Source: CAYHGX01 sp964356355
GTDB taxonomy: Bacteria; Patescibacteriota; Gracilibacteria; UBA1369; LOWO2-01-FULL-3
Assembly: GCA_964356355.1 (NCBI GenBank)
Contig: CAYHGX010000006.1
Coordinates: 1-64,000 of the forward strand
Direction: 5' to 3'
DNA length: 64,000 nt
The notes under the pieces: model-generated
Told to the model about the DNA's origin: nothing
Databases searched by the model: none
What the model saw: only the letters and a program-made list of their open reading frames with translations
Shown: positions 1 through 8,296 of the stretch, in pieces
Numbering within the stretch: position 1 is the stretch's first letter
Layout of the letters: each line of letters begins with the position of its first letter
Position numbers and translations under genes: made by a program

Positions 1-1
1 T

Positions 2-853
2 GCAGTTGAAAATAATAAACCTGTGCGTATCGGCGTAAATTGGGGCTCGCTCGACCAGCGTTTGCTCACGGAAATGATGGACGAAAACGCAAAACTTTCT
101 CTCATTAATGGCAACTCTTCGCCCAAAAGCGATAGGGAAGTAATGATTGAGGCCATGGTAAAAAGTGCACTAAATTCTGCTGCCTACGCCCGCCAGCTCG
201 GACTACGCCAAGATCAAATTGTACTTAGTGTGAAAATGTCGAACGTCCAGGATGTTGTTGCAGCATACAAATTGCTCGCACAGGAAATGGATAACCCCTA
301 CGCCCTCCACCTCGGCCTCACTGAAGCGGGATCCGGCCTCCAAGGCGTCACATCCAGCTCGGCCGCCCTCGCCATTCTCCTTAAAGAAGGCCTCGGCGAT
401 ACCATTCGCATTTCTCTCACGCCGGCGCCCGGCTCCCCTCGCACGGAGGAAGTGGAAGCCTGCAAAGCGCTGCTTCAAGCCTTAGATCTGCGCCACTTCT
501 CTCCAAAAGTTACCAGCTGCCCGGGCTGCGGCCGCACCGATAGTACTTTTTTTCAAGAACTAGCATCTCAAGTTACCGCCCACATCGCACAAAAAATGCC
601 CATCTGGAAAGCCGCCTATCCCGAGAACGCTAAGCAAATTGCCCAGCTCAACATCTCCGTCATGGGCTGCGTAGTAAACGGCCCCGGCGAATCCAAACAC
701 GCTGATATAGCCATCAGCCTCCCCGGCCGCAGCGAAGAGCCAGTGGCCCCGGTTTTTATCGCCGGTAAATTCGTTAAAAATCTCAAAGGCGAAAACATCC
801 CAGATCAATTTATCAACATCCTCGACGAATACGTTGAAGCTTTAAGCCACTAA
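2..853 (+). CDS. ispG: 4-hydroxy-3-methylbut-2-enyl diphosphate synthase, C-terminal part (5' end outside window)
   Basis: IspG/GcpE carries out the reductive ring opening of MEcPP in the non-mevalonate isoprenoid pathway, using a 4Fe-4S cluster. The reading frame is open from base 2, and the family segment PVRIGVNWGSL starts at the window edge, so the true start lies upstream. The GTG at 23 is an internal codon. The C-terminal cluster-binding part is clear: CPGCGRTDSTFF, then MGCVVNGPGE, then the conserved DIAISLPG tail. The cysteines expected to hold the cluster are present. The next gene is convergent and starts reading only 7 bases away. Identification is firm; only the N-terminal part of the barrel is missing from view. 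Confidence 0.96.
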   Translation, partial: AVENNKPVRIGVNWGSLDQRLLTEMMDENAKLSLINGNSSPKSDREVMIEAMVKSALNSAAYARQLGLRQDQIVLSVKMSNVQDVVAAYKLLAQEMDNPYALHLGLTEAGSGLQGVTSSSAALAILLKEGLGDTIRISLTPAPGSPRTEEVEACKALLQALDLRHFSPKVTSCPGCGRTDSTFFQELASQVTAHIAQKMPIWKAAYPENAKQIAQLNISVMGCVVNGPGESKHADIAISLPGRSEEPVAPVFIAGKFVKNLKGENIPDQFINILDEYVEALSH

Positions 854-859
854 GGTTCC

Positions 860-1264
860 CTAAATTCCATCTTGAAAATCTATATGAAGATCGGGGAGTT
901 TGCGAGACATCAAATACACCTGCCACTCAAAGTATTTTCCGGTCAGAGCTAATTTATAAGTTTTCCCATCTCTCATTCGAAGGCCTAAAATATTTTTGTT
1001 GATCCCATATTTTACTCTGTAAAAGCCCTGGATCTCACTGATCGGCAAATTTAGAAGTATATTAAACTTTTCCATCCTCTTCAGTCGCATGATCAAATAT
1101 TGTAGAGGTTTTATCCACCATTTGCTGCTTCTTGTCACCACAATACGGAGATTTGTAAGATAGAGATGGTTTGCCCCAGTAAACATTCCAAAACCTTGTA
1201 GGCTCGCAATGCAGTCCCTAATTATCACCTCGTCCGTCGCAAGCTCGAATGGATCTTTATTCAT
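860..1264 (-). CDS. PH/GRAM-like domain protein, function unknown
   Basis: A 134-aa soluble protein with no signal peptide. The pattern of a short N-terminal segment, then YLTNLRIVVTR, then a basic stretch, then LPISEIQGFYRVKYGINKNILGL and KTYKLAL resembles bacterial PH/GRAM-like beta domains (DUF304-type). In these, the 'lT.~rl' strand is followed by an 'i~~i~~i' strand and an aromatic-rich C-terminal helix. No catalytic motif is visible. It is transcribed toward ispG and divergently from dcd, apparently as a single gene. The fold assignment is from strand pattern only and is uncertain; the function is unknown. Confidence 0.6.
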   Translation of the reverse strand: MNKDPFELATDEVIIRDCIASLQGFGMFTGANHLYLTNLRIVVTRSSKWWIKPLQYLIMRLKRMEKFNILLNLPISEIQGFYRVKYGINKNILGLRMRDGKTYKLALTGKYFEWQVYLMSRKLPDLHIDFQDGI

Positions 1265-1348
1265 GATAGCAACATACCTTATTCCATTGATTTCAGCATC
1301 TATTTCCGGTAGAAATTAGCTAACGTAATTCCCCCTAAATTCACTACC

Positions 1349-1948
1349 ATGATTCTCTCCGACGGCACTCTAAAGGCAATGATCAAAAGCGGCGAACTAG
1401 TTGTTGAGCCAATTGATCCTCAATCTATTCAGCCCGCCTCTATCGACTGCCGCCTCGGCGATCACTTCCTGATAGTTGAACAAAATCAGATGGACATCAT
1501 CACTCTTGATGCCGATATCAAATATCGCGAAATCACTAGCGAATCCATCACTATTCCACCTCACACCTTCCTGCTCGCAACCACCCAGGAATATATTGAA
1601 CTTCCAGATAACCTTACTGCCTTCGTAGAAGGCCGAAGCTCTATCGGCAGAATCGGACTTTTTATTCAAAACGCCGGCTGGGTAGACCCTGGCTTCAAAG
1701 GCCGTATTACGCTTGAGCTCTACAATGCTGGTTCTCTTCCAATCAAGCTTCAAGCTGGAAAGCGCATCTGCCAATTGGTGTTCTGCTCAATGGACAAGCG
1801 CGCTGAATCTCCTTACCAAGGAAAATATCAGGGGCAGTCAAATACTGTAGGCAGCCGTGTTTCACAGGATAAGGATCGCGTACATGTGGGCATTGATGGC
1901 GAAGTTAAAACTCATGTGGCGGCTGAAGTTGCCGAGGAAAAAGTATGA
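1349..1948 (+). CDS. dcd: dCTP deaminase
   Basis: Deaminates dCTP to dUTP (or to dUMP in bifunctional members), feeding thymidylate synthesis. The 199-aa sequence has the trimeric dUTPase-like fold signature EGRSSIGRIGLFIQNAGWVD, with the catalytic Glu region and GFKGRITLEL. It ends with the QLVF and YQGKYQGQ nucleotide-lid segments. The C-terminus after about residue 175 (DGEVKTHVAAEVAEEKV) is longer than the core needs. Its stop overlaps the thyA start as ATGA, so the two are translationally coupled. Upstream there is no Shine-Dalgarno; a TAAATT box lies 7 bases before the ATG. Confidence 0.95.
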   Translation: MILSDGTLKAMIKSGELVVEPIDPQSIQPASIDCRLGDHFLIVEQNQMDIITLDADIKYREITSESITIPPHTFLLATTQEYIELPDNLTAFVEGRSSIGRIGLFIQNAGWVDPGFKGRITLELYNAGSLPIKLQAGKRICQLVFCSMDKRAESPYQGKYQGQSNTVGSRVSQDKDRVHVGIDGEVKTHVAAEVAEEKV

Positions 1949-2868
1949 AACAATATCTCGATTTAGTCCGCGAAGTCCTTGAACAAGGCACACCCCGCAC
2001 CGATCGCACCGGCACCGGCACCATCTCTATTTTTGGCATGCAAAAAAAATACGACCTCCGCGAAGGCTTCCCGCTCGTGACAACTAAAAAAGTAAACATC
2101 GATACGATCATCCACGAGCTCCTCTGGTTCCTCAGTGGTGATACCAATATCCGTTACCTGGTGCAGAATAAAGTAAACATTTGGAACGAGTGGGCCTACG
2201 AAATTTATCTTCAAGAAAACTCCCTCACAGAAAAACTCCCACGCTACAGCGAAGAGTGGACAGCGCACATGAAAGAGTTTGTTCAACAAATAATAGAAGA
2301 CGCCGAATTTGCAGCCAAATGGGGGAGCCTCGGCCCAGTTTACGGCAAACAATGGCGCGCCTGGGAAGGCAAAGACGGCGAGAAGATCGACCAAATTCAG
2401 AACGCCATCGACACAATTAAAAGAAGTCCCGACTCCCGCCGCATTATAGTCTCAGGCTGGAACGTAGGTGATCTACAGTCCCTCATCAAAAATCCCAACA
2501 CAGCTCCGCCGCCATGCCATACGCTTTTTCAGTTTTACGTCTGTAACGGCCGCCTCGACCTTCAGCTCTACCAACGTAGCGCCGATATTGCCTTGGGAGT
2601 CCCATTCAACATAGCCAGCTACTCGGCGCTCCTGATGATGGTGGCCCAAGAGTGCAACTTAGAGCCCGGCATTTTCGTCCACACCATCGGCGACGCTCAC
2701 ATTTACTCCAATCACGTGGAAGGCCTCAAAGAGCAGCTCACCCGCACCCCCCACTCTCTCCCGCAGCTCACCATCGCCAAAAAACCTTTCTGGGAGCTCA
2801 AGGCCGAGGACTTCGGCCTTGAAAACTACACCCACGACACCTTTATTAAATTCCCAATTGCGGTTTGA
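1945..2868 (+). CDS. thyA: thymidylate synthase
   Basis: Methylates dUMP to dTMP with methylene-tetrahydrofolate. At 307 aa it matches ThyA. Visible landmarks are RTDRTGTGTISIFG near the N-terminus, FPLVTTKKV, the LLWFLSGDTN segment, the active-site PPCHTLFQFYV with the nucleophilic Cys, the QRSADIALGVPFNIASY dUMP-binding segment, and HIYSNHVEGLKEQL. It overlaps dcd by four bases. With folA downstream it gives a dCTP to dUMP to dTMP route plus dihydrofolate recycling. It ends with TGA, which shows TGA is a stop in this genome. Confidence 0.98.
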   Translation: MKQYLDLVREVLEQGTPRTDRTGTGTISIFGMQKKYDLREGFPLVTTKKVNIDTIIHELLWFLSGDTNIRYLVQNKVNIWNEWAYEIYLQENSLTEKLPRYSEEWTAHMKEFVQQIIEDAEFAAKWGSLGPVYGKQWRAWEGKDGEKIDQIQNAIDTIKRSPDSRRIIVSGWNVGDLQSLIKNPNTAPPPCHTLFQFYVCNGRLDLQLYQRSADIALGVPFNIASYSALLMMVAQECNLEPGIFVHTIGDAHIYSNHVEGLKEQLTRTPHSLPQLTIAKKPFWELKAEDFGLENYTHDTFIKFPIAV

Positions 2869-2920
2869 CTTTTTTGCGTAACCTGGTAAAGTACAATCTT
2901 TATTTGTTTGTAATTACTAT

Positions 2921-3643
2921 ATGTCTACAGAAATAGCCAGAGAATCAATTATTGCTCCCGACAGGGGGATTTTGGATGAGGGATTGGATACTCACCGCGG
3001 TTCAGACATTGCCATGGTCGCTCCGACACAAGTTATTGATATGTTGGAACGCACCGGAATATCTATTCAAATGGCTGTAAAAGGGGCTGATCGTTTATCA
3101 GAGGGGAAAGTTAATTTTGCCAGTTCCATGAAGGGCGCTCCGAAAATAGTTGTTGTTCCACCTCCAAGTTCAGGCATCCCCCTTGTTAACACAGCAAATC
3201 AGCTAGTTGGTACAACTTGGCTATATGAAAACAAACACGGAATGTTGCCGAATATGCTTGTGCTCAGCCCAGAAGCCCAAGCCCGCATGGAATTGATAGC
3301 AGACGAGCTCGCTTTTAGAGCGGTTACTATGTATACCGGAAGCATTTCTCTTCCAGATGTTGGAGCGGATAGCCGTTGCGTTGATCTGACTCTTGATGAT
3401 CTAACAAACAAATTTGATCCAGCTGCCAATATGTTCAGCCGCAGGAGTTTTGCGAAGCTTGAAGCTACAGGTGTTTCTAAGGAACAACTGGAATTCATGG
3501 AAAAACGCAGAGAATGGACACAGTTGTTACTAGCAGACTTGACTGAAAAATTGGCAGCTCAAAAAGTTCCAGGTGTTCAGTGCTATATGAACGACCGTGA
3601 GAACGATTCCCCAACTATTAGAGTACTATTCGATCGTTATTAG
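2921..3643 (+). CDS. hypothetical protein
   Basis: A 240-aa protein I do not recognise. It has no signal peptide, membrane segment or cysteine pair. Visible features are a proline cluster (VVVPPPSSG, about residues 72-80) and an acidic/basic alternating C-terminal half with predicted helices (LEFMEKRREWTQLLLADLTEKLAAQK). It sits between thyA and folA with its own likely promoter: a TTGACT-like box at about 2865 is followed by TAAAGT/TACAAT. There is no Shine-Dalgarno before the ATG. The neighbourhood hints at nothing beyond chance adjacency to thymidylate genes. Confidence 0.75.
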   Translation: MSTEIARESIIAPDRGILDEGLDTHRGSDIAMVAPTQVIDMLERTGISIQMAVKGADRLSEGKVNFASSMKGAPKIVVVPPPSSGIPLVNTANQLVGTTWLYENKHGMLPNMLVLSPEAQARMELIADELAFRAVTMYTGSISLPDVGADSRCVDLTLDDLTNKFDPAANMFSRRSFAKLEATGVSKEQLEFMEKRREWTQLLLADLTEKLAAQKVPGVQCYMNDRENDSPTIRVLFDRY

Positions 3644-3670
3644 TAATATTTCATGGTTAAAAGTTAAGGA

Positions 3671-3704
3671 TTCGTAATTTTTGAGATTACGGTATAATTG
3701 CCCC
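3671..3704 (+). promoter_or_regulatory. candidate promoter of folA giving a leaderless mRNA
   Basis: A perfect TATAAT lies at 3693-3698, only six bases before the folA ATG at 3705. A start point about seven bases after the -10 would fall on the start codon itself. The -35 is weak (TTCGTA near 3671). Confidence 0.5.
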
Positions 3705-4222
3705 ATGAAAACCCCAAAAGTATACATCATCGTCGCAGTTGATTCCGAAAATGGCATCGGCAAAAACGGCACGCTGCCCTGGCATCTCAAAAAAGAGATG
3801 GCCTTTTTCACGAAAACCACCAAACACACAACTGATCCCACCAAGCAAAATGCCTTAATCATGGGCCGCACCACTTGGGAGTCCATCGAGCCAAAATACC
3901 GCCCCTTGCCTGGCCGCAAAAACATCGTCCTCACACATCGCCAAGACTATTCAGCTCCCGGCGCGCAAGTAGCCCACAGCATCGAATCAGCCCTCAATCT
4001 CATCGACGCCCACACAGAAAAAGTCTTCATCATCGGCGGCGCCGAAGTCTTCAAAGAGGTGATTAACGCACCTTACCTCACCGGCATCTACCTCACCCGC
4101 ATCCACCAAAAATTCGACTGTGACACGCACTTCCCGGTTATCCCCGGGGACACTTTTGGAAAAATAGAAAAGCTGGGCGAAAACGAGGAAGGGGATATAA
4201 AGTTTGAATTCTTGAGCTATAG
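3705..4222 (+). CDS. folA: dihydrofolate reductase, 3' end lost in a scaffold gap
   Basis: Reduces dihydrofolate to tetrahydrofolate, regenerating the cofactor consumed by ThyA. The start is set at the ATG at 3705 because the DHFR N-terminus begins there (KVYIIVAVDSENGIGKNGTLPWHLKKEM). Landmarks follow in order: the Met20-loop-like GIGKNGTLPWHL, the NALIMGRTTWESI nucleotide-binding segment, the RPLPGRKNIVLT segment, and FIIGGAEVFKE. The sequence reaches FEFLSY, near the usual DHFR end, before the run of N, so only a few residues are likely missing. What follows the gap belongs to a different gene. Confidence 0.95.
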
Positions 4223-4322
4223 NNNNNNNNNNNNNNNNNNNNNNNNNNNNNNNNNNNNNNNNNNNNNNNNNNNNNNNNNNNNNNNNNNNNNNNNNNNNNN
4301 NNNNNNNNNNNNNNNNNNNNNN
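4223..4322. other. assembly gap (100 N)
   Basis: A run of exactly 100 N, the usual scaffold placeholder. Its true length is unknown. Reading frames on the two sides belong to different genes (folA before, C39-like peptidase after). Confidence 0.99.
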
Positions 4323-4508
4323 GTAAACTATTTGAACCCCACCACCAACAACGGCCATTACGCTATTGTCTGCGGCTACGAAGGAGAAACGCTCCTCCTC
4401 TCTGACCCCACCAACGGCAAAGATTACCATATCAGCTTCGATGAATTCCGTTCCCACTGGCACAATAAAAATCACACCTCAAAAGGCTGGCTACTTGTGA
4501 TAAAATAA
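4323..4508 (+). CDS. C39-like cysteine peptidase domain, C-terminal fragment after the gap
   Basis: Only the last 61 residues are visible. The pattern GHYAIVCGYEGETLLLSDPTNGK followed by a hydrophobic strand, F-x2-H/W and GWLLVI matches the His/Asp half of papain-like peptidase_C39_2 domains. In these, HYaVv-Gy contains the catalytic His and SDP the Asp. The Cys half would lie in the gap or upstream. It could be an independent gene whose start is hidden in the gap. Its 3' flank (4509-4675) holds no gene that I can support. Confidence 0.6.
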   Translation, partial: VNYLNPTTNNGHYAIVCGYEGETLLLSDPTNGKDYHISFDEFRSHWHNKNHTSKGWLLVIK

Positions 4509-4675
4509 ATAAATGCTCCAAATATTAACTCTCATCCCCGGCCAATCCCACCCTTATTCCCAAGGCCATAAATACATCATTGAGCTATAGATTCAACACC
4601 TAACCCCCCACGATGAACCTTCCACTCAAGCGATACCAGCTACAAATGCATGTTCTAAGCCAATAACCAACCAAA

Positions 4676-4876
4676 ATGCGCGAAACTCTCACCCTAATTT
4701 ATAATTCAGTTGATGTGGTAATCGCCTTTGCCCTCGGCATTTGGTTTATTTCCACAAAGGGCAAGCTTACAAAAGCCGACAAGCCCACCCATAATTTCTC
4801 CGTGAAGTGGATTTATTTTGGAGGGTACCTAGCGATCCTTTACGGCATTATCAATACAATCAAAATATTTTTATGA
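4676..4876 (+). CDS. small two-helix membrane protein
   Basis: A 66-aa protein with hydrophobic stretches at about residues 10-25 (VDVVIAFALGIWFIS) and 46-65 (IYFGGYLAILYGIINTIKIF), separated by a basic loop. Its TGA stop overlaps the ATG of the AEC transporter (ATGA at 4873-4876). It is therefore very likely co-translated with the transporter and may be a partner subunit, which is inference from the overlap alone. No family recognised. Confidence 0.65.
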   Translation: MRETLTLIYNSVDVVIAFALGIWFISTKGKLTKADKPTHNFSVKWIYFGGYLAILYGIINTIKIFL

Positions 4877-5799
4877 TACAAGTCCTTACTGTCATCGCTC
4901 CGCTTTTTCTCATCATTTTCGCGAGCGCCCTGTTGCAAAAATTTAAAAACATGGGCGACGATTGGTCCAAAGTTCTTAATGAATTTGCACTAAAAATCGG
5001 TCTACCTGTCTTGATTTTTTCTGCACTCGCCAAGGCCCCTTTTTCTATAGCGGCCCAGTCAGACCTGATTCTGGCCAATTCACTTTTTATCCTCGCCAGC
5101 TTCGTCCTGGCCTTTGTGATTGGCAAGCTCTTCAGTCTCAGTAAGGAGATGTTTCGCACGCTATTTATCTGTTTTGTTTTCGGCAACGTTGCCTATCTCG
5201 GAATACCAATATTGGTGCAAACAGCAGGAGAGCAAATAATTCCAACTGCCAGTTTGATTGTGGCCATTTATCTCTTCTGGCTTTTCTCCGTGGGCATCGG
5301 AACTCTTGATTATTCCATTGAGAAAAACAAAAGAGACGTTGCAAAAAATGTGCTACTGAATTTGTTAAAAAATCCACTGCTAATAGCAGTTGTTCTCGGA
5401 ATAATAGTTGGAAGCCTCGGTCTCACAATGCCAACCATCCTACTCAAGTCTTTAGATATGATTACCGCTTCGGTCACCCCTACTGTGCTAATCGTAATTG
5501 GCCTATTCATTGGTAAATCCAAAATAGGAAAGCTCTCAGAGTGGATTCCTGTAGGACTTTTTGCTCTACTTACATTAGTAATTTTGCCAGCAATTTTTTA
5601 TTACGGAACGAAAATTCTTGGATACTCACCATCTCAATTTTCCAGCTCAATCATCCAGGCCGCAATGCCTCTCGCCATAACGCCCTTTGCCCTGGCTGAT
5701 AAATATAGGTTGAACAAAGTCTTCATTGCTCGTTCAATTGTTCTCAGTACCATTCTTTCCATACTCTCCTTGCCATTCTGGATATCCATGATAGGATAA
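4873..5799 (+). CDS. AEC (auxin efflux carrier) family transporter
   Basis: A 308-aa polytopic protein with about ten hydrophobic segments. It has the AEC/BASS-like layout of two five-helix halves. The first half contains ALKIGLPVLIFSALAKAPF and VFGNVAYLGIPIL; the second contains LLKNPLLIAVVLGIIVG and the QAAMPLAITPFALADKY segment near the C-terminus. These are typical of AEC members (MdcF/YfdV type), which export small organic anions; the substrate cannot be read from sequence. The start is placed at the ATG at 4873, not further upstream, because it begins the hydrophobic N-terminus and overlaps the upstream stop. Confidence 0.88.
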   Translation: MIQVLTVIAPLFLIIFASALLQKFKNMGDDWSKVLNEFALKIGLPVLIFSALAKAPFSIAAQSDLILANSLFILASFVLAFVIGKLFSLSKEMFRTLFICFVFGNVAYLGIPILVQTAGEQIIPTASLIVAIYLFWLFSVGIGTLDYSIEKNKRDVAKNVLLNLLKNPLLIAVVLGIIVGSLGLTMPTILLKSLDMITASVTPTVLIVIGLFIGKSKIGKLSEWIPVGLFALLTLVILPAIFYYGTKILGYSPSQFSSSIIQAAMPLAITPFALADKYRLNKVFIARSIVLSTILSILSLPFWISMIG

Positions 5800-5831
5800 A
5801 TTCCATTTTAAACACTTTAAACCCAAATTAC

Positions 5832-6515
5832 ATGAACCCACTATTCAAAAAATCCGCTGCTCTCGTGGCACTGGCCGTTGCCCTTACCGGTTGCGCGAGC
5901 GCTCCAGCTTCCACTCCAGAAGCTACTACTCCAGCTACTCCTGAAGTTACCACTCCGGACACCACACAAACTCCAGCCGCTGATGCTATAACCTGGAAAA
6001 CTTACGAAAATCCTCAGTTTGGTTTCTTCACTATGCAATACCCGGAACAGGTGATGCTTTCCCAAAGCGATTCTCCTACATTGCGTCCACTAAATGTTTT
6101 TGAAGAAATCGGGGAAATGCCAATTACCAAGGGCTCAGTTTACTTCACAACTCGTTCACTTGAAGACACCGTGAAAGACAAATTATGGGATTTACGAGTG
6201 GGTGTATTAGATTCTGATACAAAAGATCAAGTTGTACCTTTTCTTGAAGAGTTCTATGGAGTAAAAGGATGCGCCGTTGAATACAATGACAATCCAGAAA
6301 ATGGATATAAGAGTGTAACCATTAGCGCAAAAGATACTACTCTTCAGCCAGATGATCCAAATTCTTGCTTTGTAGGAGGGAAGGTTGTCACTGCCTATGA
6401 TGAGGCTACTGGTAAACTAATAACCTACAAAATCGTTGAACCATTCTTCTATGAAGCAGACGGTAACGTATCCGAACAGGCCCTTGCTAGCTTGAAATTC
6501 GAACCGACTAAGTAA
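5832..6515 (+). CDS. predicted lipoprotein, function unknown
   Basis: A 227-aa exported protein. The N-terminus is a short basic segment, a hydrophobic core and a lipobox ALTGC (Cys at about residue 21). A Thr/Pro/Ala-rich linker of TP repeats (about 22-48) follows. The globular part contains ITWKTYENPQFGFFTMQYPE, a beginning common in uncharacterised exported proteins of this kind ('y.n..ygfsf.yP'). Two later cysteines (CAVEYN and NSCFVGG) could pair. It is a single gene followed by a strong bidirectional terminator. Confidence 0.8.
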   Translation: MNPLFKKSAALVALAVALTGCASAPASTPEATTPATPEVTTPDTTQTPAADAITWKTYENPQFGFFTMQYPEQVMLSQSDSPTLRPLNVFEEIGEMPITKGSVYFTTRSLEDTVKDKLWDLRVGVLDSDTKDQVVPFLEEFYGVKGCAVEYNDNPENGYKSVTISAKDTTLQPDDPNSCFVGGKVVTAYDEATGKLITYKIVEPFFYEADGNVSEQALASLKFEPTK

Positions 6516-6526
6516 TAATTCCATCA

Positions 6527-6566
6527 AAAAGAGCCTTTAATTATAAAATTACGGGCTCTTTTCTTT
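6527..6566. terminator. bidirectional rho-independent terminator
   Basis: Stem AAAGAGCC (6528-6535) pairs with GGCTCTTT (6554-6561), closed by an AT-rich loop, with T-runs on both strands. It separates the convergent lipoprotein gene and peroxiredoxin gene. Confidence 0.85.
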
Positions 6567-6567
6567 G

Positions 6568-7029
6568 TTATTGTTGTAGATCCGCCATCACCTGATCCAC
6601 GTGGTTCTCAGGCTTTACCTTCTCGTAATGTTTGAGAACCACGCCGTCCGGGCCGATTAAAAATGTGTCGCGCTGAATACCCATGTACTTTTTTCCATAC
6701 ATCGATTTCTCTACCCATACGCCATATTTCTCCACTACATCTTTTTCTGTGTCCGCCAAGAGAGGGAAGTTCAACTTCTCTTTTTCTTCAAACTTTTTAT
6801 GTGATTTTACATCATCCGTACTCACGCCCAGCACCTGCACTCCATGTTTTTTAAACTCACCCATGCGATCACGGAAACATTGTGCCTCTACTGTGCAGCC
6901 AGAAGTCATATCCTTTGGATAGAAATACAGTAACACCATCTGACTCTTGTAGTCCGCCAAACTATGCCAATTACCATCCTGATCCTGTAGCTTGAAATCT
7001 GGAGCTTTTTTACCAATAATTGAAGCCAT
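6568..7029 (-). CDS. bcp: thiol peroxidase, Bcp/PrxQ-type peroxiredoxin
   Basis: Reduces peroxides using a peroxidatic cysteine. This 153-aa protein begins IIGKKAPDFKLQDQDG and contains the signature LYFYPKDMTSGCTVEAQCFRD. Here the peroxidatic Cys (TSGCT) and the resolving Cys five residues on (EAQC) have the PrxQ spacing. Later it has GVSTDDVKSHKKFEEK and the FLIGPDG strand. It is the last gene of a minus-strand cluster with a CxxC membrane protein and a DsbA-like thioredoxin, 18 bases after its neighbour, so an envelope/redox function for the whole cluster is reasonable. Confidence 0.95.
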   Translation of the reverse strand: MASIIGKKAPDFKLQDQDGNWHSLADYKSQMVLLYFYPKDMTSGCTVEAQCFRDRMGEFKKHGVQVLGVSTDDVKSHKKFEEKEKLNFPLLADTEKDVVEKYGVWVEKSMYGKKYMGIQRDTFLIGPDGVVLKHYEKVKPENHVDQVMADLQQ

Positions 7030-7047
7030 AAAGTTAGTTGTTAGATT

Positions 7048-7515
7048 TTAGATAGAACATTTCTCACACTCGAGCTGTCCATTCAACGTAAACAGTCCAT
7101 ATGCCAAAAATAGTAAACTCAAAATCTGAAATCCAATGCTGTAATCTGTGAAAAATCCCACACCAAAGCTCAGCCCAAACAGTGAAATAATTGGGAAGGT
7201 GCATGCTGTGCAGAACATCGTGAAAATCCCCAGAATCATCCCAACTCCGGAAATTGCTGAGGCTTTAATTCCGCGGCGTCTCTGGCGATAAAGTGCCACC
7301 ACTCCGGCCCCGAGCACGCCGCACAGTACACTGAAAAATGCACTGAAAAAGAGGTTTGCCGTAGTCAAATTTGCCCCCACCACGCAGGCATGATTCCTGC
7401 TACCAATCATGGTGCTCATCAAATAGTAGTTGAAGTCGAATACCAACATTGCCACGCCCAGAGCCACGAAAATCATCATTGGCTCTGTTAGATTTTTGAG
7501 AATAGGGTATCTCAT
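7048..7515 (-). CDS. four-helix membrane protein with CxxC motifs
   Basis: A 155-aa protein with four hydrophobic segments: about residues 13-30, 50-72, 84-104 with the motif FCTACTFP, and 122-145. It ends in CEKC. Two CxxC pairs plus a third lone Cys suggest thiol/disulfide exchange or metal binding. The start overlaps the stop of the dsbA-like gene by one base (TAATG) and a peroxiredoxin follows. By context it could be the membrane reductase/oxidase partner of the DsbA-like protein. It does not look like DsbB, VKOR or CcdA by motif, so the role is inference. Confidence 0.7.
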   Translation of the reverse strand: MRYPILKNLTEPMMIFVALGVAMLVFDFNYYLMSTMIGSRNHACVVGANLTTANLFFSAFFSVLCGVLGAGVVALYRQRRRGIKASAISGVGMILGIFTMFCTACTFPIISLFGLSFGVGFFTDYSIGFQILSLLFLAYGLFTLNGQLECEKCSI

Positions 7516-8255
7516 TATTTTTTCAATTCAGCATCGATCAGTTGTGAGATGTAGTCATATGGCAGTGCACCTTCTGAGGCTTTGCCGTTTATAATAAAGC
7601 TCGGTGTCCCGTTGAAGCCAGCCGCTGATCCATCTTCCATGTCTTTGGCGATCTCTTCTTTGAACTTGTCTGTATCGATACATTTCTGAAGTTCAGCCGC
7701 ATCAGCACCTATCCCTTGGGCAAATTTTATCGCTGCATCCTTATCATATCCACCGCTCATGTTTTCGAAAAGCCAATCGTGAGCCTTGTAATAACCCTTG
7801 TCATCAGTTTGATCACGCACGCATTCAGCAAACAACGCTGCAGGATAGGCATCTTGGTGCTTTGCCAAAGCATAATCACGATAAATAAATTTCACTTTTC
7901 CAGTATCAATATAATTTTTCTTTAATTGAGGCAATGTGTCCTCATAAAAAGATTGGCAGAAGGGACACTGGTAATCGGAAAATTCCACAATCGTAACAGG
8001 GGCATCATCGTCGCCAATGACGGCATCATCATCAGTATAATCACCTGAAACCTCTACGGGTTTGCCGGAAGCTTTATCGTCATACTGTTTTTGCAGATTC
8101 TTTACGTAGGTATCGATACCCTTTTGGATATTGGCCTCGAGATCTTTTTCGGAAACACCACCAAAAGCCTTCAGCGCGAAGAAGGTAAGTGAAGAGGAAA
8201 TAATTACAGAGGCGAAAATTATCGCTACAATTAAACTTTTATTTGAATTTGCCAT
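7515..8255 (-). CDS. DsbA-family thiol:disulfide oxidoreductase, membrane anchored
   Basis: A 246-aa protein with an N-terminal signal anchor (SLIVAIIFASVIISSSLTFFAL, residues about 7-28) and a coiled linker. A DsbA/thioredoxin_4 domain from about residue 80 reads PVTIVEFSDYQCPFCQSFYE with the active-site CPFC, then KVKFIYRDYAL. An inserted helical subdomain contains a Cys pair (ECVRD and QKCID), and the cis-Pro motif is NGTPSFIING. It should act outside the membrane, oxidising or isomerising exported proteins. It lies 41 bases after the sigma-like gene and overlaps the CxxC membrane protein. Confidence 0.93.
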   Translation of the reverse strand: MANSNKSLIVAIIFASVIISSSLTFFALKAFGGVSEKDLEANIQKGIDTYVKNLQKQYDDKASGKPVEVSGDYTDDDAVIGDDDAPVTIVEFSDYQCPFCQSFYEDTLPQLKKNYIDTGKVKFIYRDYALAKHQDAYPAALFAECVRDQTDDKGYYKAHDWLFENMSGGYDKDAAIKFAQGIGADAAELQKCIDTDKFKEEIAKDMEDGSAAGFNGTPSFIINGKASEGALPYDYISQLIDAELKK

Positions 8256-8296
8256 ACATGTGGATTATGAGTGGCTTTATTATAGGCGATATAGCT

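Noticed and set aside
1945..2868. UGA recoding (Gracilibacteria/Absconditabacteria code)
   Set aside because: thyA and several others end properly at TGA at the expected protein length, and many ATGA overlaps would not work if TGA were glycine.
3681..3704. Upstream TTG start for folA
   Set aside because: It would add eight residues through a TATAAT box; the DHFR family N-terminus begins at the ATG at 3705.
3987..4508. A single protein spanning the 4223-4322 gap
   Set aside because: DHFR is complete to its normal end before the gap and the sequence after it is peptidase-like. The joined frame is an artefact of 100 N.
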